Source: Maylandia zebra
Lineage: Eukaryota; Chordata; Actinopteri; Cichliformes; Cichlidae
Assembly (NCBI RefSeq): GCF_041146795.1
Contig: NC_135167.1
Location: 32,727,954-32,791,953 of the forward strand
DNA: 64,000 nucleotides
Direction: 5' to 3'
How positions within the stretch are numbered: the first letter of the stretch is position 1; every line of letters begins with the position of its first letter. Positions 12,415 through 22,715 of this stretch are shown here, piece by piece. The notes below the pieces were generated by a model. That model was given only the letters and a program-made list of their open reading frames with translations. It was not told where the DNA came from and made no database searches. Position numbers and translations under genes: made by a program.

Positions 12415-12560
12415 TACCGAATAATCCTCAAATGGCAATGGATTTTATCCAGGCTTCTGAGCATGATGCAAGTTTCGGTTGAAAATGGCAGTTGTTCAAA
12501 CTTCCACACTGCACATGTGCAAACTGAGAAGTATGGAGAGCCTGTTAGGACAATCCTCTT
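12415..12560 (-). promoter_or_regulatory. Possible first exon and splice donor of the element's gene
   Basis: On the minus strand a strong donor (ATTCG followed by GTAAGTAC) lies at about 12415. It faces the coding exons at 11330-10788, as expected for a 5' untranslated exon near the right end. No clear TATA box is seen. The exon's 5' limit is a guess. Confidence 0.35.
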
Positions 12561-12763
12561 CAAATTAAAGTGCTGTTCATTTTAAATGAACTTTTTACGT
12601 TGAATTTAATGTACTGCATTTTGTTGTATTGAAATATTGTGTTATTAATTAAAATCAAAACAATATCCTTGTGTTTAGAGTTAAAAATCAATTGTGACAT
12701 TAATTTTAACATAAAACGTTTACATAATGCTAGCAACATCAATGTATCATTTCTTAGAGTGTG

Positions 12764-13066
12764 GCAGCAAATGTGTTATGTTATCATGTCAATAAGGAAA
12801 AAAGTCTCTGGGGAATTTTTCCTGCACCTTGTTGAATCTGTTCCAAAAAGAGTTTTCTACTCTGAAGGAAAACAGGTATTAAATCCAGGTATGTCCGGGA
12901 AGGTAGTAAAAAAGTGAAGTAGTAAGTGTCCAGTGACTGTATGTGTACCGATTCATGATATAGAATGTTTACATATGTTATTAAACTTGCTGTAATGAAT
13001 AAACCATCAGAACTTTGAACAGAGAGCAAGGAATGATGCCGAGAACTGTAGTTGCCAAGTTTTTAA
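12764..13066. other. Background DNA between two elements
   Basis: About 300 bp with no supported feature separates the CACT-ended element from the giant inverted-repeat element. Confidence 0.45.
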
Positions 13067-13072
13067 TATAGT
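13067..13072 (+). repeat. Target-site duplication TATAGT (left)
   Basis: TATAGT directly precedes the left terminus and is repeated directly after the right terminus at 23954-23959. Chance agreement of six bases at exactly these positions is about 1 in 4000. Confidence 0.8.
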
Positions 13073-13116
13073 AGAGAGTGATATTATACCCCTTTCGTCA
13101 AAAAAAGTGACAGGTT

Positions 13117-13155
13117 ACTTCCGGAGCTCATTAATTATTCATGAGCTCCGGAAGT
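13117..13155. repeat. Subterminal perfect hairpin (left arm)
   Basis: ACTTCCGGAGCTCAT (13117-13131) and its exact complement ATGAGCTCCGGAAGT (13141-13155) flank a 9-base loop, 44 bp from the terminus. The mirror copy is at 23871-23909. Further CCGGAAGT motifs follow, which suggests a binding array. Confidence 0.9.
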
Positions 13156-13246
13156 CCGGAAGTAGGAAGTAATTAAATTATCCCCTAATTAAATTAGCCC
13201 CTAATTAAATTAGCTCCGGATGTCCGGAAGTAGGAAGTAATTAAAT

Positions 13247-13325
13247 AATAAAAATATGATATTCATAAAAATATGATATTCATAAAAATATGATATTCAT
13301 AAAAATATGATATTCATAAAAATAT
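13247..13325 (+). repeat. 17-bp minisatellite (left arm)
   Basis: Four to five head-to-tail copies of AAAATATGATATTCATA. The mirror array is at about 23702-23782. Confidence 0.85.
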
Positions 13326-13439
13326 AATTGATTATTTAGAAAGTTTCTTATATATCAAAATAGCATTCTTTTATTTCTTTAAGCAATTAAAAAATTTATT
13401 TATTTTTTTATGCTCAAAAAACGCCATCTGGTGGTGGGT

Positions 13440-13520
13440 CAGTGTGTGCGCGCGCCCGCGCGCGCCCGAGGCTGTGTGTCTGGGCGCGCGGGGGCGCGCC
13501 CGTGTCTCCGGACCGTGCTC
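13440..13520. repeat. CG-rich alternating tract (left arm)
   Basis: A run rich in GCGCGC and GGGCGCGC interrupts otherwise AT-rich DNA. The mirror copy is at about 23508-23585. Alternating GC could adopt unusual DNA structure or act as a CpG-rich promoter. No reading frame is supported. Confidence 0.7.
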
Positions 13521-13706
13521 TCTCGGGCTCTGTGCTCATGTGTTTAAAAATGTATTAAACCATATTAAAATTGTTTAGTTAAACTTGTGCTTTTGTAACG
13601 TTCAGTATGGCCACAAACACATGCTGCATGCCTTGGGGGAAAACTTTATTTAGATTTATATGCATTTGTAGATTTAGAATAAAACTCATACTCAGAAAAA
13701 ACAACT

Positions 13707-14067
13707 CGCGATCCCCGCAGCCCCCTTAACCTAATCCTTAGATACATAAGCAGGGAAAACTCCTTAAAAAACCCTCCGCTATTTCTCCAAAACCCTACAA
13801 TAACTTGTTAGGGTACCCCCTCTATTCCCAAAACCTTATATTCGATAACAGGGAAAATCCTGAAAAAATCCTTAGTCTTTTTTCTCAAATTCAGCGCCCC
13901 GCGGCTCCCTTCATGCTCAGCCAAACAAAGCCAAAACTCCTTTTAAAAATTTCTCCGCGATTTCTCCAAAACCCCTAGAATAACTTGTTAGCTACCCCTC
14001 TATTCCCCCCAAAAAAAGCGCTATAATCCAAAAACATTGGGAAAGCTCCTTACTCTTTTTTCTTCAA
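13707..14067 (+). repeat. Two degenerate ~180-bp tandem units (left arm)
   Basis: Two units share CTCCTT..AAA, TTTCTCCAAAACCC, AATAACTTGTTAG and CCCTCTATTCCC in the same order (13707-13885 and 13897-14067). The mirror region in the right arm is about 22950-23320, where one piece is further duplicated. The role is unknown. Confidence 0.7.
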
Positions 14068-14599
14068 AAACTTGCCTCTTGCTAGCTACCTCTAAAATTC
14101 TACGCAGAGTCTAAGTTCTACCTCGCTCTTAATCGCACCGACCCGCAACAGCTTCCAGAGCACAATTTTTTCCTGCTTGTTCGCTCCCCGCTCTGCTCCC
14201 GAATGCGCTGCTTACCTCGTTTGAAAATTCCCCCCTTAGACCAACTCCGCCTCACTGCGCCCCGCTGCCAATCACATAACCCTTGCACCGCTCCCTTCGC
14301 ACCCCGGTTAGCCAATCCACTCCAGGTCTGATTTTACGATCTCCCGCTGATGTTAAGACTATCTTCGAACCCCCAGAAGACCCCTGCCTTCAGCCATATC
14401 AACAACTGGAACCGCTCAGACTGCTTGCGACTTCGCATAGGGAGCGGCCGATTTCAACAGCAACTTGCGTCTCTTTCCTTATCCGCATATCATTCGGTAA
14501 GTGTTAATCTTGCTCTCTAACTACATTTTTGCATTTTCCTTTTTACCATTCTGTCAATCCTTTCATTTAAATAAATAAATAAATATCACAATGGTTTGT

Positions 14600-14700
14600 A
14601 ACAGGTACAATACACCATCCATCCATCCATTCGCCTCCACTTATCCTTTTCTCAGGCTCGCGCAGTGCGCTGGAGCCTATCCCACGTGCAATACACTTTA
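14600..14700 (-). repeat. Dispersed-repeat fragment inside the arm
   Basis: CCATCCATCCATCCATTC followed by CACTTATCC and GGAGCCTATCCCA is the (GGAT)n-tailed form seen at 3' ends of fish non-LTR elements. The mirror copy is at about 22315-22385. It is a short piece with no coding content. Confidence 0.5.
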
Positions 14701-14749
14701 AAATATATATAAGCTCCACTTTTAACCCCCGTAAAAGTTTATACATTAC

Positions 14750-14942
14750 ATGTCTACATCACCTATCATGGCCTCATCGGGTATCTCATATCATCTTGTT
14801 ATTGTTATGTTATGCTCCTTTGATATTTTGCTAGTTTGCGTGTTTTAAAACTCTTTTTGTTTTTCTTTATATTTTTAGACCCAGATGTGTTAACCTGATC
14901 CCTGCGAAACACCAGCTCTGCGTGGATTTTGACCGCGAGTGA
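14750..14942 (+). pseudogene. Left-arm copy of the spliced gene, middle exons deleted
   Basis: This is the mirror of the right-arm gene at 21593-22248. The first coding exon (ATG at 14750, donor at 14781) and the last exon (acceptor before 14879, stop at 14940-14942) are intact. The exons that lie between them in the right arm are absent, removed together with parts of both introns at a junction near 14790. A TATATATAAG motif remains upstream at about 14703-14712. Confidence 0.6.
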
Positions 14943-17029
14943 CCGGATGTTGTTTCCGGCCTGAGGTTGCCTGAAATGCCGTGAGGCTCGTTTGAAAGAT
15001 TGCGCCCGAGACCAACTCCGCCTCCAAGGCATGCCTACCTTTAGCTGCCACCAGTGAGATATCAGAGCCGGGCTCCACATATCCAATCAGGAGCACGAGC
15101 AAGACAGCTTTTGCAGACTCTCCAGAAATATACAAGTCCTTACCAACTGCTCTGCAACCCAGTGTTTCTGGTCCCCTCACTAACATCGCTTTTTGAGATA
15201 TTTTTTATGAACCACCAAAAAAGCAATTTTACCCCACAGACTGGGTCTGAGGGCAGCAGCGGGGACAAATGATTGTAATGAAGCGACGGACATTTCATGG
15301 CTGGTCTTGCATAATCGTGAGTTATTATGTCATATGGTGATAAGTACATAGTTTTGCAAGAGGCATACAAGCACTGTGGAAAAAGTAATCATAAAACTGT
15401 TTTTGTGAACACCCTACGTTATGCTTTAAAAAATGTGATACATGTAATGTGATCATCAAAGAACATGATTTAAAAAAAAAAACTTTTATTCTTATGCTTT
15501 TAAAGTATGTCAGATTATCTTAAAACACTTATTTGTATGTTATAATGTTTTTCTTACACCATGTGTAATTTTTATAGACACCGTATTCATTGTATCAATG
15601 TGTAATTATGTATCTTTGATAAATAAATAAAATATTTAATCTTGTATTTGTGTACTTTCTGGTGATTCAATAAAAAATTAGTCACATATCGCTCTGATAA
15701 ACACAGATGGCTGAAAGAAATGTTTGATGGAACAAAGGAAACAAGTGTCTTGCTGCTAAACTTTTAAGTCACCATGGTTTAAATGAGAAAGTCTGTATGT
15801 AAAACATGAAAAACTCCATATCAGTGATATCTACAAAGGTGTACTCATTTCTTTGTAATGGTACTTTACTGTTCCAATGAAACAAAAAGAAAATCTCATT
15901 TTTAAAGTACATTTTTCGGCCATCCTGACCTATTTTCAGGGGCAAGAATGTTGATGTTAGACTGTGTTTTAAATCAGGTTGTGATCTTAAACTAACTATC
16001 ACAGCACTGATTTCAGTTGTAATGTCAATTAGAATCCCAATTTGGCTTTTCTCCAGTCAGTGTTATGGTGAAATTTAACTTGTTCTTTTGTGTAATTGCA
16101 CATGGCCCAGCAAAGGACCCCTTAGTAAACTGTACAGCATAAGTTTTCAATTCACTTTTGTCAGAAAACTTCACAGTATGAGAAGTTACAGCACAGTTTC
16201 TCCAAACGTGTGGTTCTTTTTCAGCCAGCGTGCTTTTAGAGCATCTACATTAGCTCATGTAGTAAAAGTACAATCAGTAAGTGTACTTTAACATTTGAGA
16301 TTCCGAGTCACTCTTGCTTAGATCATGTGAACTATATCATGAACCTTTTTTTGTATAATGCATTAAACGTGTTCAAATCAGTTTATTTTCAATTTATTTT
16401 AACTAATCTAGAGACAAGCAACTCCTTTTTAGCTTCTGTTATGTATTTACCTCTCACACCTTAATCTAGATGTTAGTGTTCTCAGAGTTAACATGTCTCA
16501 TGTTGCCATGTTGTATTTCTAATACCCAGCCTCAGTGTTCGCCCTGTTGACCCTCAAATCCAAACACCAATGATCTAGATATTCACAACATTCATAAGGA
16601 GATTCTTAAGGTCTTAAGTTTTGTTGTTTTTATGTTTTACAAAAAAAAAACTTCACATTTTTTATATTTTTAAACGAAAGTGACATGCAAGGATATTTTT
16701 CTTTAGTGATGTTGCTTCAGCAATCTCAAATACTAATTATTCTGGGAATTTTTATGGTCAAACTATGTGATTTTCCAAATGTGTGTGTGTGTGGAGTAAA
16801 ATGACCTTGTTCTTATGATGTTGTCACCGTGAATCATTTAGGATTAACAACACAAATTGTATCGATAGCAGAAACAGTCTTATAACTTATAATTCTCTCA
16901 CGTTACCGCTAGTTTTACAAACGCAGTCTTCTTCAGCTCTGTTTATGTAGCTTTTATGAAACTGATTTTCCATAGTACAAGTAGAATTTAATTTTTCTTT
17001 GCTCTCCAGTATAAATGCAATAATTTGCA

Positions 17030-18560
17030 GGCTTTTTACTGAAACTCTCACAATGCAACACTCAATGCTCAGAGCTTCATATATCAACAGCTCTGAAAAT
17101 ATCTTCTTTTTTAAAGTAATGTAGGACAGGATCTCTCACTCTCTGTGTCTCAAAAAAACCCAACTAAACTGGCAATCACCACTAAACAAATGAAAGTAGT
17201 TTATGGCTTTTTTATCAGCTGCATTTCTTTCATTTATGTATTGATCCCATTGTTTATTGGTAATGCTTTTAGGTCACTGTTTTAGCATGTCTGCCTCACA
17301 CTCCATTTAAACAGTTTAACAGATAGTGGGGTCTGGTAAGGAAGTTGGGGGGAAGCAGACAACTCCACAGGAAGAGTCTTTTTGTCTTTTCTCCACTGTA
17401 AAAGATAGCAAGGCAGTGTGAAACTTTCTTTGCGGGAAAGACAAAACTGAGAGCCATGCTAGGCTCAGTGAGAGACTCTGCTCACCCTCTGCCCCAGCGA
17501 TGGCAGTCCCTCACCAAGCTTGATTTCTGTTCTTTGTCTTGATTAAAGAATGTTAGCTACCGCTCATCGCTTGTCTGCAGGCTTTATTAAACGGAAAACT
17601 TCCACAACAACCTCTAAACAGTGGTTTATGGCTTTTTGTCACCTGCAACACCATGTAACACTTGGATGTTAGATTCTTTTACCAGTCAGTGTTGTTAGCC
17701 CCAACCCCCAGGCTCCAGCTGTCTGAGCTCTAACCCTGGCTGCCAAATGTCCCCCTGAGGCCTTTGTGCCTTTTACCACCAGACTAAGTTTGTAGTCCTT
17801 TCTACTAATATTATTTTATTTTTTTATTATAGCACAAGTTTCAGTTAGGTTACTACTTTGACTTCCTCAATTTGAGCACATTTCTGACCCGATACTTTAT
17901 CAAGCTTTTACTCGAGTGTTTTTGACACTAGCAGCTGTACTTCTACTTAAGTGAAAATTGCCTGCAATTTTGCCACCTCAGTTGCCACTTTTCTGGAGTT
18001 TGTACACTTTTTATATTGAAACGTTCAACGTTTTACGTGTTATCCTTGATAACAGTTCTAAACAAGTTAACTTTCTTCACTTCAAAGTAACCCAAAAAAG
18101 AAACTATATGTCCAGTTCTCTTTACTCCAAACCTGGTTTAAGGCTATGCTGTTGTTGTGATATGGCCATACAAATAATATTAAGTTTAATTAATCTTTTA
18201 AAAAAATGGCTGCTTCATGGCTACCTGTTCAGAGAATTTGCAGACTTTTATGGAAACTGTCACAATGTAACACTCTCACTGTCAAAACAGGGTTGATCCA
18301 TGTTTCTATGAACACTGATTAATATATCAACAGCTCTGAAAATCCTTTTTTTTTTTTTTAAGTAAAGCAGAACAGGATCTCTGTATCTCTAAAAATCCCA
18401 ACAAAACTGGCAATCACCTCTAAACAAATGGAAGTAGTTTATGGATCTTTATCACCTGCAACACCATGTAACACCTAGATGTTAGACTCTTTTACCATCA
18501 CATTTGCAAGGGTTTATGTGTTATCCTTGATCACAGTTCTAAATAAGTTAACTTTCTTGA
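17030..18560 (+). repeat. Degenerate internal repeats of the centre
   Basis: The block at about 17030-17240 (with ATCAACAGCTCTGAAAAT and ACTGGCAATCACC) recurs at about 18238-18450. The block with CACCTGCAACACCATGTAACAC at about 17638-17690 recurs at about 18447-18500. The block with TGTTATCCTTGAT at about 18037 recurs at about 18510. They are diverged copies in the same orientation, so the centre grew by old duplication. Confidence 0.75.
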
Positions 18561-19053
18561 CATAAAAGTAGCCCAAAGAAGACAAATATATGTCCAGTTC
18601 TTTTTTACTCCAAACCTACTGATCGGAAAACATTATGTGATGCTGGAAGTTTTCAACCTATCCATCTGCAAAACAAGTTTACCTGTAAGCCAACACATTA
18701 GACGTAAGCAAATTTGTGAAATTCCTGAACAATGTGCTTTGTGGAGTAGCAGTAGTACTAGAACTAGTACTAGTAGTCCTAGTATTCTGCAGCAACCAGG
18801 CTTCAAGAGTGATCACTCTTCTGGCTTTCAAATGGTGAAAACATGTCACAGTCTTAACCGCAAATCAGAAATGTTGGTAAATTTAAAAAGGAATTTAAAC
18901 GTCAGCTTTGACATAGACACAGACTTTATTAATGCCACACTCAGGAAATTCACATGTTACACATGATTTAGCTCACCTGCTAACTCCCCAGAGCAATAAC
19001 CACATCAGCATCATTAGCCTGAGTGTTGATCCTCCAGGTGAGTGAGTGGAGTT

Positions 19054-19055
<2 letters not shown>

Positions 19056-19099
<44 letters not shown>
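19056..19099. repeat. (GT)n microsatellite
   Basis: About 20 perfect GT units. Confidence 0.95.
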
Positions 19100-19435
19100 T
19101 CAGAGGTGAAGCTGCTTTCTGCAAAGTCTCATCAACAACATCTTTAGAAACAAACATCAACAACCAGGAAGAGTCTAAAAGCACTAAATATGAAACAGAC
19201 CATTTACCATACCCAACACTGAGCTCCTGCACAGTCAGATGGAGTGAAACATAATGTCCCAGTGGTGTTCTGTTGGATTTAGCAGGTGAGCGTTGTTGCC
19301 CTCAACAGTCAGCAAAACAAGTCATAAAACAATAAAAGAGGCTCCCTTATCAAGAGCATCCCAGCACTGTAGTTCCATTACAATCAGTTTCCTTTATTTT
19401 ATCTTATCATGTCAGAGGCCAACTGAAACCAAGTC

Positions 19436-19506
19436 CACCTATATAAAAACACCCCATCAGACACACAGTAGTTTCCTCAGCACTTCACAACTGCCGCAAG
19501 GTATAG
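19436..19506 (+). promoter_or_regulatory. TATA box followed by a splice donor
   Basis: TATATAAAAAC at about 19439-19450 is followed about 30 bp on by CAGACACACAG, a plausible start, and by GCCGCAAG before GTATAG at 19501. The arrangement is that of a short first exon. No downstream exon could be assigned. Confidence 0.3.
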
Positions 19507-19775
19507 CGTTTTAACTTTTTATTTTTTCGGATCCCAGACACAGCGGTGTGAGGTAGTTAGCACACAGTTTGGACGTGTAGAAAACATTGCTTGTTTGGAA
19601 CACATCAGCAGAGAGGTAGAGTTCATAGCTGTTCATAAGAGTTTAATTTAATCAAACCTCATTTTACGGATCTAAGTGGCTCCTCATCACTAGCCAATTC
19701 ACCATTTTATTTAAATATCTGAATTTTCGGAATGAGGATCCAAGCGGGACACAGAGGCTGCTTTAACGCACCAGA

Positions 19776-19958
19776 ATGCAAATATAAATAAAAGCCTGAC
19801 TATCCTGAGAGCCTAGCTGCAGCGAGACCTTTCTTTCACACGGATTCCTGGATGTGCGTCGGATCCGACTTTGCTACCCGCACAGAGCGTTTCTGACAGT
19901 CGGGCGCTGCTTATACAATAGAGAAAAGCAACAATACACCGTGTTTCTCTGCTCCAAG
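19776..19958 (+). promoter_or_regulatory. Octamer/TATA promoter and candidate first exon
   Basis: A perfect octamer ATGCAAAT (19776-19783) overlaps AATATAAATAAAAG. The next ~150 bases are more GC-rich and end at CTCCAAG before GTAAGG (19959), a good donor. It reads into the right arm. No coding exon with a matching phase was found, so the target gene is unknown. Confidence 0.35.
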
Positions 19959-21592
19959 GTAAGGATGTCTGTTATACCCAGCGCATAAATGTCTCTGTGT
20001 TAACGCTGATTATTCAAACCCTGTTGAAAATGTGACACATTTGTTATCCAAAAACATTTCCTCTAAATTTGCAAAGTTACTGATTTAAAAATTATATTTT
20101 TGAATTTTTAATTGCATGACAAACATACAATAGACTCTTGAGCATATTTATATAGCTAAATACACACACGTTTGATGCATTATACAAAAAAAGGTTCATG
20201 ATATAGTTCACATGATCTAAGCAAGAGTGACTCAGAATCTCAAATGTTAAAGTACACTTACTGATTGTACTTTTACTACATGAGCTAATGTAGATGCTCT
20301 AAAAGCACGCTGGCTGAAAAAGAACCACACGTTTGGAGAAACTGTGCTGTAACTTCTCATACTGTGAAGTTTTCTGACAAAAGTGAATTGAAAACTTATG
20401 CTGTACAGTTTACTAAGGGGTCCTTTGCTGGGCCATGTGCAATTACACAAAAGAACAAGTTAAATTTCACCATAACACTGACTGGAGAAAAGCCAAATTG
20501 GGATTCTAATTGACATTACAACTGAAATCAGTGCTGTGATAGTTAGTTTAAGATCACAACCTGATTTAAAACACAGTCTAACATCAACATTCTTGCCCCT
20601 GAAAATAGGTCAGGATGGCCGAAAAATGTACTTTAAAAATGAGATTTTCTTTTTGTTTCATTGGAACAGTAAAGTACCATTACAAAGAAATGAGTACACC
20701 TTTGTAGATATCACTGATATGGAGTTTTTCATGTTTTACATACAGACTTTCTCATTTAAACTGGTGACTTAAAAGTTTAGCAGCAAGACACTTGTTTCCT
20801 TTGTTCCATCAAACATTTCTTTCAGCCATCTGTGTTTATCAGAGCGATATGTGACTAATTTTTTATTGAATCACCAGAAAGTACACAAATACAAGATTAA
20901 ATATTTTATTTATTTATCAAAAGATACATAATTACACATTGATACAATGAATAAGGTGTCTATAAAAATTACACATGGTGTAAGAAAAACATTATAACAT
21001 ACAAATAAGTGTTTTAAGATAATCTGACATACTTTAAAAGCATAAGAATAAACGTTTTTTTAAAAAAAAAATCATGTTCTTTGATGATCACATTACATGT
21101 ATCACATTTTTTAAAGCATAACGTAGGGTGTTCACAAAAACAGTTTTATGATTACTTTTTCCACAGTGCTTGTATGCCTCTTGCAAAACTATGTACTTAT
21201 CACCATATGACATAATAACTCACGATTATGCAAGACCAGCCATGAAATGTCCGTCGCTTCAATCATTTGTCCCCGCTGCTGCCCTCAGACCCAGTCTGTT
21301 GGGTAAAATTGCTTTTTTGGTGGTTCATAAAAAATATCTCAAAAAGCGATGTTAGTGAGGGGACCAGAAACACTGGGTTGCAGAGCAGTTGGTAAGGACT
21401 TGTATATTTCTGGAGAGTCTGCAAAAGCTGTCTTGCTCGTGCTCCTGATTGGATATGTGGAGCCCGGCTCTGATATCTCACTGGTGGCAGCTAAAGGTAG
21501 GCATGCCTTGGAGGCGGAGTTGGTCTCGGGCGCAATCTTTCAAACGAGCCTCACGGCATTTCAGGCAACCTCAGGCCGGAAACAACATCCGG

Positions 21593-22248
21593 TCACTCGC
21601 GGTCAAAATCCACGCAGAGCTGGTGTTTCGCAGGGATCAGGTTAACACATCTGGGTCTAAAAATATAAAGAAAAACAAAAAGAGTTTTAAAACACGCAAA
21701 CTAGCAAAATATCAAAGAAGCATAACATAACAATAACAAGATGATATAGCAAATCTTGCCTGTCCCCGGCGGACAGGCGCAAGTTTTTCCCAGAGGGTTG
21801 CGGGAGAGAACAAGCTCCGACGGGAATGGAACTGGGGCCAGATGAAGCAGGGCGATCTAGCGTAGAGAGCAAATACTCTCTGTCCCGTGTGGAGAGACGA
21901 ATATTCTTTCCTGTGGATCGCACAAGCACTGGTGGTGAATAATTCGGGGAACTCGTACCAATAAAGGTGTCCAAGTCAGAGATATCTAGAAAGTTTGATA
22001 AAAATGAAAAAAGAGGGTAAATGTTTTGTTTTTCTTGTACAATTAGCTGTTAAGAAGGGGAACAAGAATGAACCAAACCTACCAATTCGATCGAGAGACT
22101 CAAAAAAAGAGGAGTTGAGCAGGTTTATCTCAGAGTCTGAAAAGAAATAACATCGAGTATTTACAAACAGTAAAAATATAAACATTATATGAACAAGAGT
22201 GAGAAAAAATGAGATACCCGATGAGGCCATGATAGGTGATGTAGACAT
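21593..22248 (-). CDS. Unrecognised spliced gene in the right arm
   Basis: Four exons can be proposed on the minus strand. Exon 1 runs 22248-22218 (ATG, 31 bases, donor GTATCT). Exon 2 runs 22136-22083 (acceptor TTCTTTTCAG, donor GTAGGT). Exon 3 starts at 21985 after TTTCTAG. All three join in one frame. Exon 3 either continues to a stop at 21687 with a hydrophobic tail (LVIVMLCFF), or leaves by a GC-AG intron at 21759 to exon 4 (21656-21593, stop at 21595-21593), again in frame. The product would be about 125 residues. Exon 2 is rich in acidic and hydrophobic residues. Exon 3 contains a repeated motif, GKNIRLSTRDREYLLS and GKNLRLSAGDRQDLLY. I recognise no family. The agreement of phase at each junction is the main support; expression is unknown. 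Confidence 0.5.
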
Positions 22249-22283
22249 GTAATGTATAAACTTTTACGGGGGTTAAAAGTGGA

Positions 22284-22298
22284 GCTTATATATATTTT
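22284..22298 (-). promoter_or_regulatory. TATA box for the right-arm gene
   Basis: Read on the minus strand the site is AATATATATAAGC, about 40 bp upstream of the proposed ATG at 22248. That spacing fits a TATA promoter with a very short leader. A copy exists in the left arm at 14700-14713. An alternative is that the gene starts further out, because a strong donor (GTAAGTG) lies upstream at 22501. Confidence 0.4.
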
Positions 22299-22494
22299 AA
22301 AGTGTATTGCACGTGGGATAGGCTCCAGCGCACTGCGCGAGCCTGAGAAAAGGATAAGTGGAGGCGAATGGATGGATGGATGGTGTATTGTACCTGTTAC
22401 AAACCATTGTGATATTTATTTATTTATTTAAATGAAAGGATTGACAGAATGGTAAAAAGGAAAATGCAAAAATGTAGTTAGAGAGCAAGATTAA

Positions 22495-22715
22495 CACTTA
22501 CCGAATGATATGCGGATAAGGAAAGAGACGCAAGTTGCTGTTGAAATCGGCCGCTCCCTATGCGAAGTCGCAAGCAGTCTGAGCGGTTCCAGTTGTTGAT
22601 ATGGCTGAAGGCAGGGGTCTTCTGGGGGTTCGAAGATAGTCTTAACATCAGCGGGAGATCGTAAAATCAGACCTGGAGTGGATTGGCTAACCGGGGTGCG
22701 AAGGGAGCGGTGCAA
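22495..22715 (-). other. Open segment ending in a strong splice donor (both arms)
   Basis: On the minus strand an open frame of about 70 codons without an ATG ends at CATTCG followed by GTAAGTG (intron from 22501). The left-arm copy ends at 14496/14497. It may be a non-coding or coding upstream exon of the gene at 21593-22248. The intervening sequence shows no convincing acceptor before the TATA box, so the link is unproven. Confidence 0.3.

Larger units (their letters stand above)
9759..12761 (-). mobile_element. CACT-ended DNA transposon carrying a gene remnant
   Basis: The left end CACTCTAAGAAAT (9759) is matched by the inverted right end ATTTCTTAGAGTG (to 12761). The flanks share only TG (9757-9758 and 12762-12763), so a 2-bp duplication is possible but weak. 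The CACT start resembles EnSpm/CACTA ends, but no transposase is present, so the superfamily is open. Inside, a minus-strand gene remnant runs from a splice donor near the right end to a stop at 10788. The left end contains two tandem copies of its terminal ~130 bp. Confidence 0.65.
13073..16373 (+). repeat. Left inverted arm of the giant element
   Basis: The 3301-bp arm pairs with 20166-23953. From the outside it contains a terminal hairpin, a short AT minisatellite, a CG-rich block, two degenerate tandem units of about 180 bp (13707-13885 and 13897-14067), splice-like signals, and AT-rich inner sequence. It lacks the ~460-bp block found at 21749-22208 in the right arm; the junction is at about 14790. 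It also carries small differences such as CCATGG at 15772, where the right arm is two bases shorter. Confidence 0.9.
16374..20165. other. Unique centre of the giant element
   Basis: The 3.79-kb spacer has no long reading frame. A 109-codon frame at 18637-18966 lacks any recognised domain. It contains degenerate internal repeats, one GT tract and two promoter-like units with splice donors, all listed separately. No transposase or polymerase motif was found. Confidence 0.6.

Noticed and set aside
18637..18966. 109-codon frame in the centre of the giant element
   Set aside because: No recognised motif. Serine/threonine-rich with a low-complexity stretch, and no splice or promoter support.
20536..20772. 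78-codon frame in the right arm, mirrored at 15769-16002
   Set aside because: Protein-like in composition, but with no domain, promoter or clean splice sites. Conservation between the arms is not independent evidence.
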